A stretch of 28,820 bases of DNA from CAYJFD01 sp964369605 (lineage in GTDB: Bacteria; Bacteroidota; Bacteroidia; Bacteroidales; UBA932), in the NCBI GenBank assembly GCA_964369605.1, contig CAYJFD010000027.1:1-28820 (forward strand), in the 5' to 3' direction. The translations under genes were made by a program, and so were the position numbers. The notes beneath the pieces are model-generated. The model was not told the DNA's origin. It searched no databases and was given only the letters and a program-made list of their open reading frames with translations. Positions 7,716 through 15,333 of this stretch are shown here, piece after piece. Each line of letters starts with the position of its first letter. The first letter of the stretch is position 1.

Positions 7716-9341
7716 TTATTCGATATTTCCCTTATAACATTTTCCTTCCTTTAGATCATCCAAGCTAGGATTATACCCATTATTATTAATCAGCAGAGTA
7801 AGCGCTGATTTAGATGACAATACTTCAGAAACAGCACAAAAATCATTTAAGTTATAATTCTCACTTATAGTTATCGCACCACCTACTGTCTTAAGGTTAG
7901 ATATTTCATCCAAATTTCCTATTTTAGTTCCTTTAAGAGTGAAATAGCCATTGATTTCCTCAATATTTTCTAGTCCTTTTAAAGAAGTAACCGAAGAACA
8001 AGCATGTATATCTAGATTATTATTCACTCTCGTTAACTTCTCTAAGCCTGCAAAGGACTTCAACATAGAACATGCTCCAATAGTTAAGTTATCGACCTCC
8101 TCTAAACCACGAAAGCCATTAAGATCCTGTAATCCATCTTTTCCCCAGACCATTCCGACAAAGCCTAGAGTAATCACACCTGCGCTCTTGATATTATGAA
8201 GGCCCTCAAGTGAAGCTAGATTCTGACAACCATAGATATTTAAAGCATTCAAACTCTCTACATTCTCTAATGCACTAATATCTGCTAATGCCTGATTTTC
8301 TCTAATTATTACATCTGAAACGTTCTCTAATCCTAAACCATCTAAGCTCTTAAGGGTATATGTATTAATAAGCGTAAATGTATTTTCGATAGTCTTAAGA
8401 TTATCTAAACCTTTGAGACTATTCAAACTTGAACCTAAAATCGTAAGATTACTTAGAGACTCCAGTCCTTCTAAGCCCTCCAACGTTTCAGCAAATGTAT
8501 CTATTTCTAATGCACCGTCGACCTTCTTCAACATTGAAAATCCATTTAAAGAATTCAAAGCTGCTCTTATAAGAAGATCCCCTTTTACCACTTCTAATTT
8601 AGGAAGATCCACATTCTCCATTCCTAAGCAGACTGTAACTCTTGTATCATCATACGTCCTTCCAATAAGAAGATTATTTATATCATGAAGATTTCTAAAG
8701 CTAAGTATTTTTAAGGAGTCATTCGATATTTCTATCGTTCCTGCACTCTCAAGATTCTCTAGTCCTCCTAGTGTTTCACCGTGGAAACCAGAAATAGAAA
8801 GAACAGAATTTATTGATTTAATAGAGTTTAGAGCCTCTAAATTATGTATCCCTATTTTTACATCTGGAAGACTATTTATCATTACAGAATAGACTTCAGT
8901 GTACTGAATATCTTTTAAAGCATCCACTTCTTCCTGAGTAGTTAGAGTTATTACCCCATCATAAATATTTGAATACTCGGATATACTAGTAGCATAACTA
9001 TATTCTGTAGTCATTAAATCATTTGCTGATGTAACTGTAAAAGTTATCGATCCTGACCAGTCAGTAATCGTAGCTGGATCTGGTGAAATAGTAGCTCCAT
9101 CTGACAAAAGGACATTTGCTTGTATAGTAGTACCATAATCAAAGTCATGAGGAGCATTAAAGTTAATAGTGTTAGCTTTAAGAGGTAGGTGATATTCATT
9201 CTCTCCTTGAGTTAGAGTAAAGCTAATAATTGAGCATTCATCGCCACTGAATAATGGATGTTCACATTCCTTCTGACAAGAAGTGAAAGCTAGCACTGCT
9301 AAGGTAAGTGCTAATAAAATTCTTTTTTGCATAGGCTTCAT
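7716..9341 (-). CDS. Leucine-rich-repeat (receptor-L-domain-like) surface lipoprotein, copy 1
   Basis: A lipoprotein of 541 residues. The lipobox is LAFTSC (Cys22), followed by QKECEH as in its paralogue. Residues of roughly 35-115 form a DUF5018-like domain (SPDPATITDWSGSITFTVTS), then TTQEEVDALKDIQYTEV leads into about 15 leucine-rich repeats (LEGLEGLESLSNLTILGSSL, LKGLENIEEINGYFTLKGTK). The C-terminus has NNGYNPSLDDLKEGKCY, matching the NGYNP motif of copy 2. The frame is open to 9401, but a TATTTTTG promoter box at 9376-9369 lies inside that extension, so I start at the ATG at 9341; a second ATG at 9332 is also possible. It is the first gene of the lipoprotein operon and lies directly downstream of the TPR-AraC regulator. 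Confidence 0.85.
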   Translation of the reverse strand: MKPMQKRILLALTLAVLAFTSCQKECEHPLFSGDECSIISFTLTQGENEYHLPLKANTINFNAPHDFDYGTTIQANVLLSDGATISPDPATITDWSGSITFTVTSANDLMTTEYSYATSISEYSNIYDGVITLTTQEEVDALKDIQYTEVYSVMINSLPDVKIGIHNLEALNSIKSINSVLSISGFHGETLGGLENLESAGTIEISNDSLKILSFRNLHDINNLLIGRTYDDTRVTVCLGMENVDLPKLEVVKGDLLIRAALNSLNGFSMLKKVDGALEIDTFAETLEGLEGLESLSNLTILGSSLNSLKGLDNLKTIENTFTLINTYTLKSLDGLGLENVSDVIIRENQALADISALENVESLNALNIYGCQNLASLEGLHNIKSAGVITLGFVGMVWGKDGLQDLNGFRGLEEVDNLTIGACSMLKSFAGLEKLTRVNNNLDIHACSSVTSLKGLENIEEINGYFTLKGTKIGNLDEISNLKTVGGAITISENYNLNDFCAVSEVLSSKSALTLLINNNGYNPSLDDLKEGKCYKGNIE

Positions 9342-9368
9342 TTGTTTAATAGTTAGTTTCTGTTTCAA

Positions 9369-9402
9369 CAAAAATACGTGATTCGATAATTTATGCTGCA
9401 AA
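9369..9402 (-). promoter_or_regulatory. Promoter of the lipoprotein operon
   Basis: On the minus strand TTTG (9402-9399), a 22-bp spacer and TATTTTTG (9376-9369) resemble a Bacteroidota promoter with a slightly long spacer. It decides the start of the first LRR gene, because the open frame runs through it. Confidence 0.55.
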
Positions 9403-9416
9403 AAAAGTATTTCACC

Positions 9417-9432
9417 TTTAGCAATTGCTAAA
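9417..9432. promoter_or_regulatory. 16-bp palindrome, candidate operator
   Basis: TTTAGCAATTGCTAAA is a perfect palindrome about 50 bp upstream of the -7 box of the lipoprotein operon and has no T-run to make it a terminator. Its position suits an activator site, and the neighbouring gene encodes an AraC-type DNA-binding domain. The link to that regulator is inference. A second palindrome, CTAGATGTCTAG (9486-9497), lies at the 3' end of the regulator gene. Confidence 0.35.
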
Positions 9433-9499
9433 AATGTAACTTATTTCGTCACCAAAAAATAGATGAAATTTTGTAAAATTAACCTCTAGATGTCTAGTA

Positions 9500-10093
9500 T
9501 TAGCTGATTTTTAAGATTTTCTCCCTATACTTTGCAGGAGTCATTCCTACTTGTTCCTGAAATAACTTATAGAAGGTAGTTTGAGAGTTAAAACCACTTT
9601 CTATGTGAATAGCCTTCAAAGGTGTAGTATTATTTTTATCCGAGAGTATTCTCAGAGATTCTGATATTCTGTATTGATTTATATACTGTGTTACAGTTTT
9701 TCCGGCATTTTCATTTATCACCTGTGAAAGATATGTTCTATTCGTATCAACTGCCTCTGCTAACCTTTCTCTAGTAAGGTTGAGTTCTTTATATATTTTT
9801 GAACTTTTAACATACTCCTCTAATTTAATAAATAACTCCTTATCTTTTTCTTCTGTTAATGAAGAATTATATTTTGAAGTAGATTCATTACTCTCCAGTC
9901 TTTCTTTGAGCAAGGCTATTTTTTGTTCGGTCTTGCTTTCTTTATCTATCGTATCTTTGTATTGTCGTACGATTTTTGTATACATTTTATTTTTATTAGC
10001 ATACATTATAATAGTAAAAATCGTAGTTACTATAAAAACAAAGATAAGCAATAGGGCTATTTGAATCTGGTTATTTTTATTTCTTATCTCTAC
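9500..10093 (-). CDS. TPR-membrane-AraC regulator, C-terminal part (membrane segment and HTH)
   Basis: The frame is open from the assembly gap to the stop, about 197 visible residues. It reads a short charged stretch (VEIRNKNNQIQ), one transmembrane helix (LLLIFVFIVTTIFTIIMYA), a Lys/Glu-rich coiled coil, and an AraC-type double helix-turn-helix over the last ~100 residues (RERLAEAVDTNRTYLSQVIN; ESGFNSQTTFYKLFQEQVGM; TPAKYREKI). A TTG at 10051 could be taken as a start but falls inside the membrane helix, so it is not the true start. This is the C-terminal half of the same gene whose N-terminal half is at 10105-11211. Such proteins sense through periplasmic TPRs and bind DNA from the membrane. 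The likely target is the adjacent lipoprotein operon. Confidence 0.8.
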   Translation of the reverse strand, partial: VEIRNKNNQIQIALLLIFVFIVTTIFTIIMYANKNKMYTKIVRQYKDTIDKESKTEQKIALLKERLESNESTSKYNSSLTEEKDKELFIKLEEYVKSSKIYKELNLTRERLAEAVDTNRTYLSQVINENAGKTVTQYINQYRISESLRILSDKNNTTPLKAIHIESGFNSQTTFYKLFQEQVGMTPAKYREKILKIS

Positions 10094-10094
10094 T

Positions 10095-10104
10095 NNNNNN
10101 NNNN
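10095..10104. other. Assembly gap (10 N)
   Basis: Ten N split one regulator gene. The codon phase on the two sides requires a true gap of 2 + 3k bases for an uninterrupted protein. Ten does not satisfy this, so the N run is probably a placeholder and not a measured length. The apparent stop TAG at 10092-10090 appears only if the placeholder length is taken literally. Confidence 0.95.
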
Positions 10105-11211
10105 GTGTATACTTGACTGATACTTTAAAGAAAGTGCATTTATTGTTCTCTCTGTTTCTATATTAAATAAAGTTTGCACTTCATAATCATACTTCTTATA
10201 GTAGTATAACGATTTTTCTAATTCTCCTAGTTTTTCATAAACTTGAGACAAGGTTAAATAAATTTTATAAGAAAAATCTCTATTATGCGTAGAATTAACT
10301 AAATCAGCTCCAATCTGTAAGATTTCACGTGCCCTTTGCAGCTCCCCCTGATCCATAAGAAAATCTCCATAAGATAAGTAAACATAACAGCTTGTCGTTG
10401 TAGGGAAAGCTCCTATATTTTCAAAGGCTAACTCATAATACTTCCTAGCTTCTTCGTATTTAAGTTTTCCTCTGAGAATATCAGCGTACGTATTATAAAC
10501 TCCACCTTTATTAATAGATTTATTTTCATAATTTATTGCCATCAGTACATACTTCTCTGCCTGATCTAATTCACCCCCTATGAGATACATCATAGCCAAG
10601 CCATAAGCACCTACAAATTCGATGTAAGAATTATTACTCTCCCTTCCATAATTATATATATCTCGACCAAACTCTAATCCACTACTATCATTTCTAATAA
10701 AATACGTGACTATCAGATTATATCCCATCACTATATAATCATCCTCATCTTCTCTTACTTTTGCTATTTTCATGCCTTCTATTAAATACTCACATCCGGT
10801 AATATAATCCAAATCATGAGTTATATGATATAAAGCTAAATTATTGTACATCATATATATAGATCTATATGATTTTTGAGAGGCCAATCTTGGCTCATCA
10901 TTTTTCCAAAGCTGTAATGCTAAACTTGAATAATTATAACTCTCTTTATAATTATCCATAAAAATATAATACTGAGAAATATAATTAAGTGATGTAAACT
11001 TCTCTTCTATTATACTTGTAGTATTAGCGATATCTAGAAAACTTGAGTTAAGCTCATTCAGTTTATCACTATCTTGATTGTTTATTGCAGCATGATACTC
11101 CTTCTGAAGCATCTCCAGATCATTCTGAGCACATATAGGAACCCTTACAATTATGATTAACAAGAATATGAGTAATTTTCGTATATGAATATTCATGATG
11201 CAAAATTTCAT
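10105..11211 (-). CDS. TPR-membrane-AraC regulator, N-terminal part (signal peptide and TPRs)
   Basis: The visible part is 369 residues, ending at the gap. It begins with a signal peptide (RKLLIFLLIIIVRVPICAQ), so the following region is exported to the periplasm. Then come about seven tetratricopeptide-like helical hairpins, for example FVGAYGLAMMYLIGGELDQA, KLKYEEARKYYELAFENIGA and IYLTLSQVYEKLGELEKSLY, and the pre-membrane segment INALSLKYQSSIH. This TPR / coiled coil / membrane helix / AraC layout is a common one-component regulator type in Bacteroidota. The start is 11211, with a Met at 11196 (MNIHIRK) as the alternative. It lies 43 nt after the AspT-type gene on the same strand, but a hairpin at that junction suggests separate transcription. 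Ligand unknown. Confidence 0.8.
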
Positions 11212-11240
11212 AATTTAGGGAATCTTCAGAGGTATTAATT

Positions 11241-11264
11241 ATTCTTCTAGATATCTAAAAGAAT
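11241..11264 (-). terminator. Hairpin at the 3' end of the AspT-type gene
   Basis: Two 12-base arms meet at a GATATC centre with one mismatched pair (minus strand ATTCTTTTAGAT / ATCTAGAAGAAT). The TAG stop codon of the carrier (11257-11255) lies inside the hairpin. It is followed by AT-rich DNA without a long T-run, so terminator or mRNA-stabilising function is likely but not certain. Confidence 0.5.
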
Positions 11265-12922
11265 AGTAGTACCAACAGCTGGGCTACTAGTACTCGCATA
11301 AACATACTTACTGGATAAACAGTTGCAAAACTAACTGCTGACTGAGAGACCTTGAAAGTATTTGTTGAGTATGACAAAGCTATAGGCTGAGTGTGCGAAC
11401 CACTTAGCATTCCGATAATAGAGAAAAAGTCTAACTTGAATGCAAATCGTGCAATAGTTGCAGTAATCCATAAAGGAACCGTTGTTATCAAGAAACCATA
11501 AAGAATCCAGATATAACCTCCGTTAAGTACTGTTTCAACAAAACCGTTTCCAGCGCCTAATCCTACAGCTGCTAGGAAGAGTGATATCCCGACTTCTTTC
11601 AACATTCTATTCGCACTTATGGTAGAGTAAGTTACCATTTTATATTTGTAACCGAACCTTGCAACAAGGATAGCTATAATAAGCGGACCACCAGCTAGAC
11701 CTAGTTTTACTGGCTGAGGTATACCAGGGATGAATATTGGGAGTGAACCTAAAACAACACCTAAGAAAATTCCAAGGAAGATAGGAATCAGATTTGGTTC
11801 TTTTAATCTATCTATAGCGTTACCTAGTTTACTTGCCAGCTTTGAAATCGCCTGTTCGTTTCCTACTACAGTAACCCTATCTCCTACCTGCAAGGCTAAG
11901 TTAGGTGCAGCAAAAACATCTACCCCTGCCCTATTTATCCTTGTTATATTTAAACCATACTGACTTCTAATGTTTAGTTCAGCTAAAGTCTTACCGTTTA
12001 TTTCTGACTTAGTAACAACTAATCTTTTTGAAATAAGCTGGGTATCTAATTTTTCCCATTCTTCCATTTTCATCTCTATTTTCTTTCCCAAAAATGCGAT
12101 GATGGCATCTTCGTCAGTCTTCGAGGCTACTAAAAGCATCTTTGCTCCTTCCTCAACCACAGATGAAGACGAAGGTATTTCCATCTTTCCATCTGAATGA
12201 TAAAGTCTAGACACCACTAGACTAAAAGGGATAAGATGACTTATTTCATAGATAGTCTTTCCATAAAGACTCTGATTTACTAACTCCACTGCGATAATAT
12301 TAGCACTCTCCTTACACCCTGCAGCCTTTTCAAGCACCTCTTTTTCTTTATCTAAATTTACTCTAAAAACTGTTTTCATAAATAGGATTGAAAGTATTAA
12401 TCCTATCACTCCTAAAGGATATGCTACTGCGTAAGACATTCCGATTACTGGCTCTGCTGCTCCGCCATTCATACTCGAGTAGGTTTCAATAGCCGCACCT
12501 AATCCTGGAGTATTAGTAATCGCTCCTGACATCACACCTACCATAGTAGCAACATCCTCGCCACTTGTACGCATAATAACTACCGCCACTACTCCAGCTA
12601 ATAAGACATTGCATACTGCTAAAAGATTCATTGCCAAACCTCCTTTCTTGAAAGCCTGAAAGAAACCAGGTCCCACCTGCATTCCTACCGCATATACAAA
12701 CAAAATAAGTCCGAAGTCCTTTACGAAGACCAGAACATCAGGGCTCAGCAACATCCCAAAGTGGCTTAGGATAATCCCTGCAAATAAGATCCAAGTCACT
12801 CCTAAAGAGATCCCTTTAATCTTTATTTTTCCTAAAATTAATCCCAAAGCTATCGCAAGTGCAACAATTAGTATAGAATGTGCTATACTGTCTTTAAAAA
12901 ATAGAGTTTCTATCCAATTCAT
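11255..12922 (-). CDS. AspT/YidE/YbjL-family transporter
   Basis: A protein of 555 residues with the family's typical layout: five or six N-terminal transmembrane segments (IAHSILIVALAIALGLILGK, FAGIILSHFGMLL), a GAITNTPGLGAA motif, a cytoplasmic central part with two RCK_C/TrkA_C-like domains (about 200-285 and 290-370, e.g. NQSLYGKTIYEI and GKTLAELNIRSQYGLNI), and a second membrane half with GMLSGSHTQPIALSYST near the end. Characterised relatives include the aspartate:alanine exchanger AspT, but most members are annotated only as putative transporters, so the substrate is unknown. I use the Met at 12922 (MNWIETLFFKDSIAH), which matches relatives in Bacteroidales; the frame is open to 12961. 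Neighbours give no clear substrate clue. Confidence 0.88.
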   Translation of the reverse strand: MNWIETLFFKDSIAHSILIVALAIALGLILGKIKIKGISLGVTWILFAGIILSHFGMLLSPDVLVFVKDFGLILFVYAVGMQVGPGFFQAFKKGGLAMNLLAVCNVLLAGVVAVVIMRTSGEDVATMVGVMSGAITNTPGLGAAIETYSSMNGGAAEPVIGMSYAVAYPLGVIGLILSILFMKTVFRVNLDKEKEVLEKAAGCKESANIIAVELVNQSLYGKTIYEISHLIPFSLVVSRLYHSDGKMEIPSSSSVVEEGAKMLLVASKTDEDAIIAFLGKKIEMKMEEWEKLDTQLISKRLVVTKSEINGKTLAELNIRSQYGLNITRINRAGVDVFAAPNLALQVGDRVTVVGNEQAISKLASKLGNAIDRLKEPNLIPIFLGIFLGVVLGSLPIFIPGIPQPVKLGLAGGPLIIAILVARFGYKYKMVTYSTISANRMLKEVGISLFLAAVGLGAGNGFVETVLNGGYIWILYGFLITTVPLWITATIARFAFKLDFFSIIGMLSGSHTQPIALSYSTNTFKVSQSAVSFATVYPVSMFMRVLVAQLLVLLFF

Positions 12923-13004
12923 TCTTTTTAATATTTTACTCCTCTCTATAAGATTTATCAAGAGGATTTATTCCTCATTATCTGTTTATGATATCTACTT
13001 TACA

Positions 13005-14966
13005 CTAATTACGTTCCCTAATAGCTCCTGTTCTGAAGGCTACTAAGAGCGCCTGCAAATCATCTGCTTGTTTCTTGAGAATTTTCCCCTTATCTGTATC
13101 CTTTATCAGAGTTCTTTCCTTAATATACTCTATGATATTTCGTTGTGATATGATATCAACACCCTCTGTAATAGCTTTTTCTGTAGACTCAAATGGCTCA
13201 TGCTGAACTAAAATCAAACCAAAAGCATTATATAATAAAGTATATCCTGCGATCCCTGTTTCAGTTTGATAGGCTTTCGCATACCCTCCGTCTATCACAA
13301 GTAATTTTCCTTCAGCCTTAATCGGAGACTCTCCCTTCAGAGTCTTCACTGGGATATGTCCATTTATAATGTGCGAACACTCGTCTGTAATACCAAACTC
13401 ATTAAGTATATTTACACAAACTTCTTTCTGCTCTTTTAATATATAATAAGCACCTTTCTCCTCCTTGTGTGTTACCTTATCTGCGATAAAATATCGTTCA
13501 AATGTTGCCATCTTCTTCTTGTCAAACGACGGAGAATCTGGACCACACCATAAATACCACATAAAATCCTGTGCATATTCCTTCAAAAGACTATCTCTCT
13601 CCTCAAAATAAGCAAGACGAGCTATCTGATCTATTCTATCAAGTAATGGCTTTCCAGAATACTGAGCTCCAAGTATCTCAACTGACTTAAAAGTCCCATC
13701 TTCATTCAAAGGCAAAGAACCATGATAGATAAGATTTGAATTACTCACTAGATATAAAGAACCTTTTGCATACATACAACGAATATGCTTCTCAAGATTT
13801 GTATTATTCTTAAAGTTATGCACTAACCTATTTACGACTTCTTCCTCATCTGGTGTTAAAGCATAAGGGTTTTGTGGATCTATAGTTGGAAATTCACTAT
13901 CTCTTAAATCGTACTCGACAGAGTCTATGGTGATAGTTTTCTTCTCAAAATCTATCTTATCTAACAATAAACGATCATCCATTTTAAACTCTGGACGACG
14001 CTTTATTAAATCCCCCTCAACTTTAAACTGTATTACAGCTATCGCCTTATGCATTTGCGCTATTAACCTTTGTTGCTTATGAGAATACAATTTACTATCT
14101 GGATCTACTTTTGGCTTAAAATACTTACAAGGATCCTTTTCGTAATACTCCATCGCGAAAGTTGCCAAAGGGAGAAGATTAATTCCATATCCATCCTCCA
14201 GCGTCTCAAGATTCGCATATCTAAGACTCACCCTTAACACATTTAACATACAAGCAGCACTTCCTGAGGCTGCCCCCATCCAAATAATATCATGATTACC
14301 CCACTGAATATCACAGTTATGATAAGAGCATAGAGTATCCATAATTATGTGTGCACCCGCTCCTCTATCATAGATGTCTCCGATGATATGCAAAGAGTCG
14401 ATCGCTAACTGCTGTATAACTCTTGCTAGCGCAATAATAAAATTATCTGCTATATTTGTAGATATGATAGTGTCTATAATGGAATAAATATATGCTCTTT
14501 TATTCTCCTTTTCCAATGATTCGTGAAGCAACTCCTGAATAATATAAGAATACTCACGAGGCAAGGCCTTTCTTACCTTTGACCTAGTATACTTTGACGA
14601 TACTACTTCCAAAACCTTCATCATAGATATGATATTCGTAGTATACCACTCAGGGGTTAATTCCTGTGTTCTAGTTAAGAACTTAACTCTCTTATCTGGA
14701 TAATAAATTAAGATGCACAGATCTGTTCTTTCCTGATCGGTCATAGTTGACGCAAATAGTTCATCAACCTTTGATTTAATCGCCCCTGAAGCATTTCTTA
14801 ATAAGTGATGAAACGACTCATGCTCTCCGTGAAGATCAGTAACAAAGTGCTCTGTTCCCTTTGGAAGATTCATAATAGCCTCTAGGTTTATTATTTCTGT
14901 ACTTGCTGCCTGTATATTAGGAAAAGAACGAGATAATAATTCTAAATATTTAATATCCTTATGCAT
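13005..14966 (-). CDS. fbp: Class III fructose-1,6-bisphosphatase
   Basis: A protein of 653 residues, the normal length of the class III (Firmicutes/Bacteroidales) enzyme, which hydrolyses fructose-1,6-bisphosphate to fructose-6-phosphate in gluconeogenesis. It has the metallophosphoesterase signature in order: TDLHGEHESF (Asp44, His46), HIIGDIYDRGAGAH, QWGNHDIIWMG, and near the C-terminus INGHIPVKT. The start at 14966 (MHKDIKYLELLS) is set by a strong promoter whose -7 box (15001-14994) overlaps the alternative upstream Met at 14996. Transcription appears monocistronic; a short inverted repeat, GAGGA/TCCTC, sits downstream near 12962-12977. No class I fbp is visible in the window. Confidence 0.97.
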   Translation of the reverse strand: MHKDIKYLELLSRSFPNIQAASTEIINLEAIMNLPKGTEHFVTDLHGEHESFHHLLRNASGAIKSKVDELFASTMTDQERTDLCILIYYPDKRVKFLTRTQELTPEWYTTNIISMMKVLEVVSSKYTRSKVRKALPREYSYIIQELLHESLEKENKRAYIYSIIDTIISTNIADNFIIALARVIQQLAIDSLHIIGDIYDRGAGAHIIMDTLCSYHNCDIQWGNHDIIWMGAASGSAACMLNVLRVSLRYANLETLEDGYGINLLPLATFAMEYYEKDPCKYFKPKVDPDSKLYSHKQQRLIAQMHKAIAVIQFKVEGDLIKRRPEFKMDDRLLLDKIDFEKKTITIDSVEYDLRDSEFPTIDPQNPYALTPDEEEVVNRLVHNFKNNTNLEKHIRCMYAKGSLYLVSNSNLIYHGSLPLNEDGTFKSVEILGAQYSGKPLLDRIDQIARLAYFEERDSLLKEYAQDFMWYLWCGPDSPSFDKKKMATFERYFIADKVTHKEEKGAYYILKEQKEVCVNILNEFGITDECSHIINGHIPVKTLKGESPIKAEGKLLVIDGGYAKAYQTETGIAGYTLLYNAFGLILVQHEPFESTEKAITEGVDIISQRNIIEYIKERTLIKDTDKGKILKKQADDLQALLVAFRTGAIRERN

Positions 14967-14993
14967 TGGTTTAGTTTTGATTTTGAAGATATG

Positions 14994-15024
14994 CAAAGAT
15001 AGGTCTAATGTATGATATTGACAA
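14994..15024 (-). promoter_or_regulatory. fbp promoter (-33/-7)
   Basis: Minus strand TTG (15024-15022), a 20-bp spacer and TATCTTTG (15001-14994) fit the Bacteroidota consensus exactly. The leader to the ATG at 14966 is about 20 nt. This rules out the upstream in-frame Met at 14996. Confidence 0.75.
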
Positions 15025-15102
15025 ATTTTGAATCGGATTGATTTATGGAGTCATTTCACCTTCAAATGGTTCGGTGATGATATTTTAAATAAATAATGCC
15101 AT

Positions 15103-15318
15103 GGTCCGTCGGAGTTTTCGCCGTCTGAGAGCATTTTTTGACGACGGGTGGCCTATTTTGAGGCAAAAAGAGGCGGTCCGTCGGAGTTTTCGCCACCTGA
15201 GAGCATTTTTTGACGACGGGTGACCTGTTTTGAGGTAAAAAGAGGCGGTCCGTCGGAGTTTTCGCCACCTGAGAGCACTTTTTGACGACGGGTGACCTGT
15301 TTTAGAGCAAAAAGAGGC
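15103..15318. repeat. Tandem repeat, three 72-bp units, G+C-rich
   Basis: Three contiguous units start at 15103, 15175 and 15247, each beginning GGTCCGTCGGAGTTTTCGCC and ending AAAAAGAGGC. They differ at only a few positions. By hand count unit 2 is about 51% G+C, well above the surrounding DNA. Within each unit GGTCCGTCG near the start can pair with CGACGGGTGACC, giving an imperfect hairpin; in unit 1 the change to GGCC keeps pairing through G-U. The period is 24 codons, so one minus-strand frame (15268-15062) stays open and would encode repeats of AKTPTDRLFLPQNR; I do not regard it as a gene without homologues. The repeat fills most of the 367-bp space between fbp and the MATE gene, whose remaining bases (about 15025-15102) hold nothing I recognise. 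Confidence 0.9.
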
Positions 15319-15333
15319 AGGGCGTTTGGAGAA

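Noticed and set aside
9780..10064. Plus-strand frame over the AraC part
   Set aside because: A shadow of the regulator coding sequence on the opposite strand, without homology I recognise.
15062..15268. Minus-strand frame of 68 codons with repeats of AKTPTDRLFLPQNR
   Set aside because: It is open because the 72-bp repeat period is a multiple of three. No promoter, no recognisable domain, and the frame is set by the repeat itself.
15103..15318. Possible CRISPR array
   Set aside because: The units are contiguous and nearly identical over all 72 bp, with no unique spacers and no cas genes nearby.
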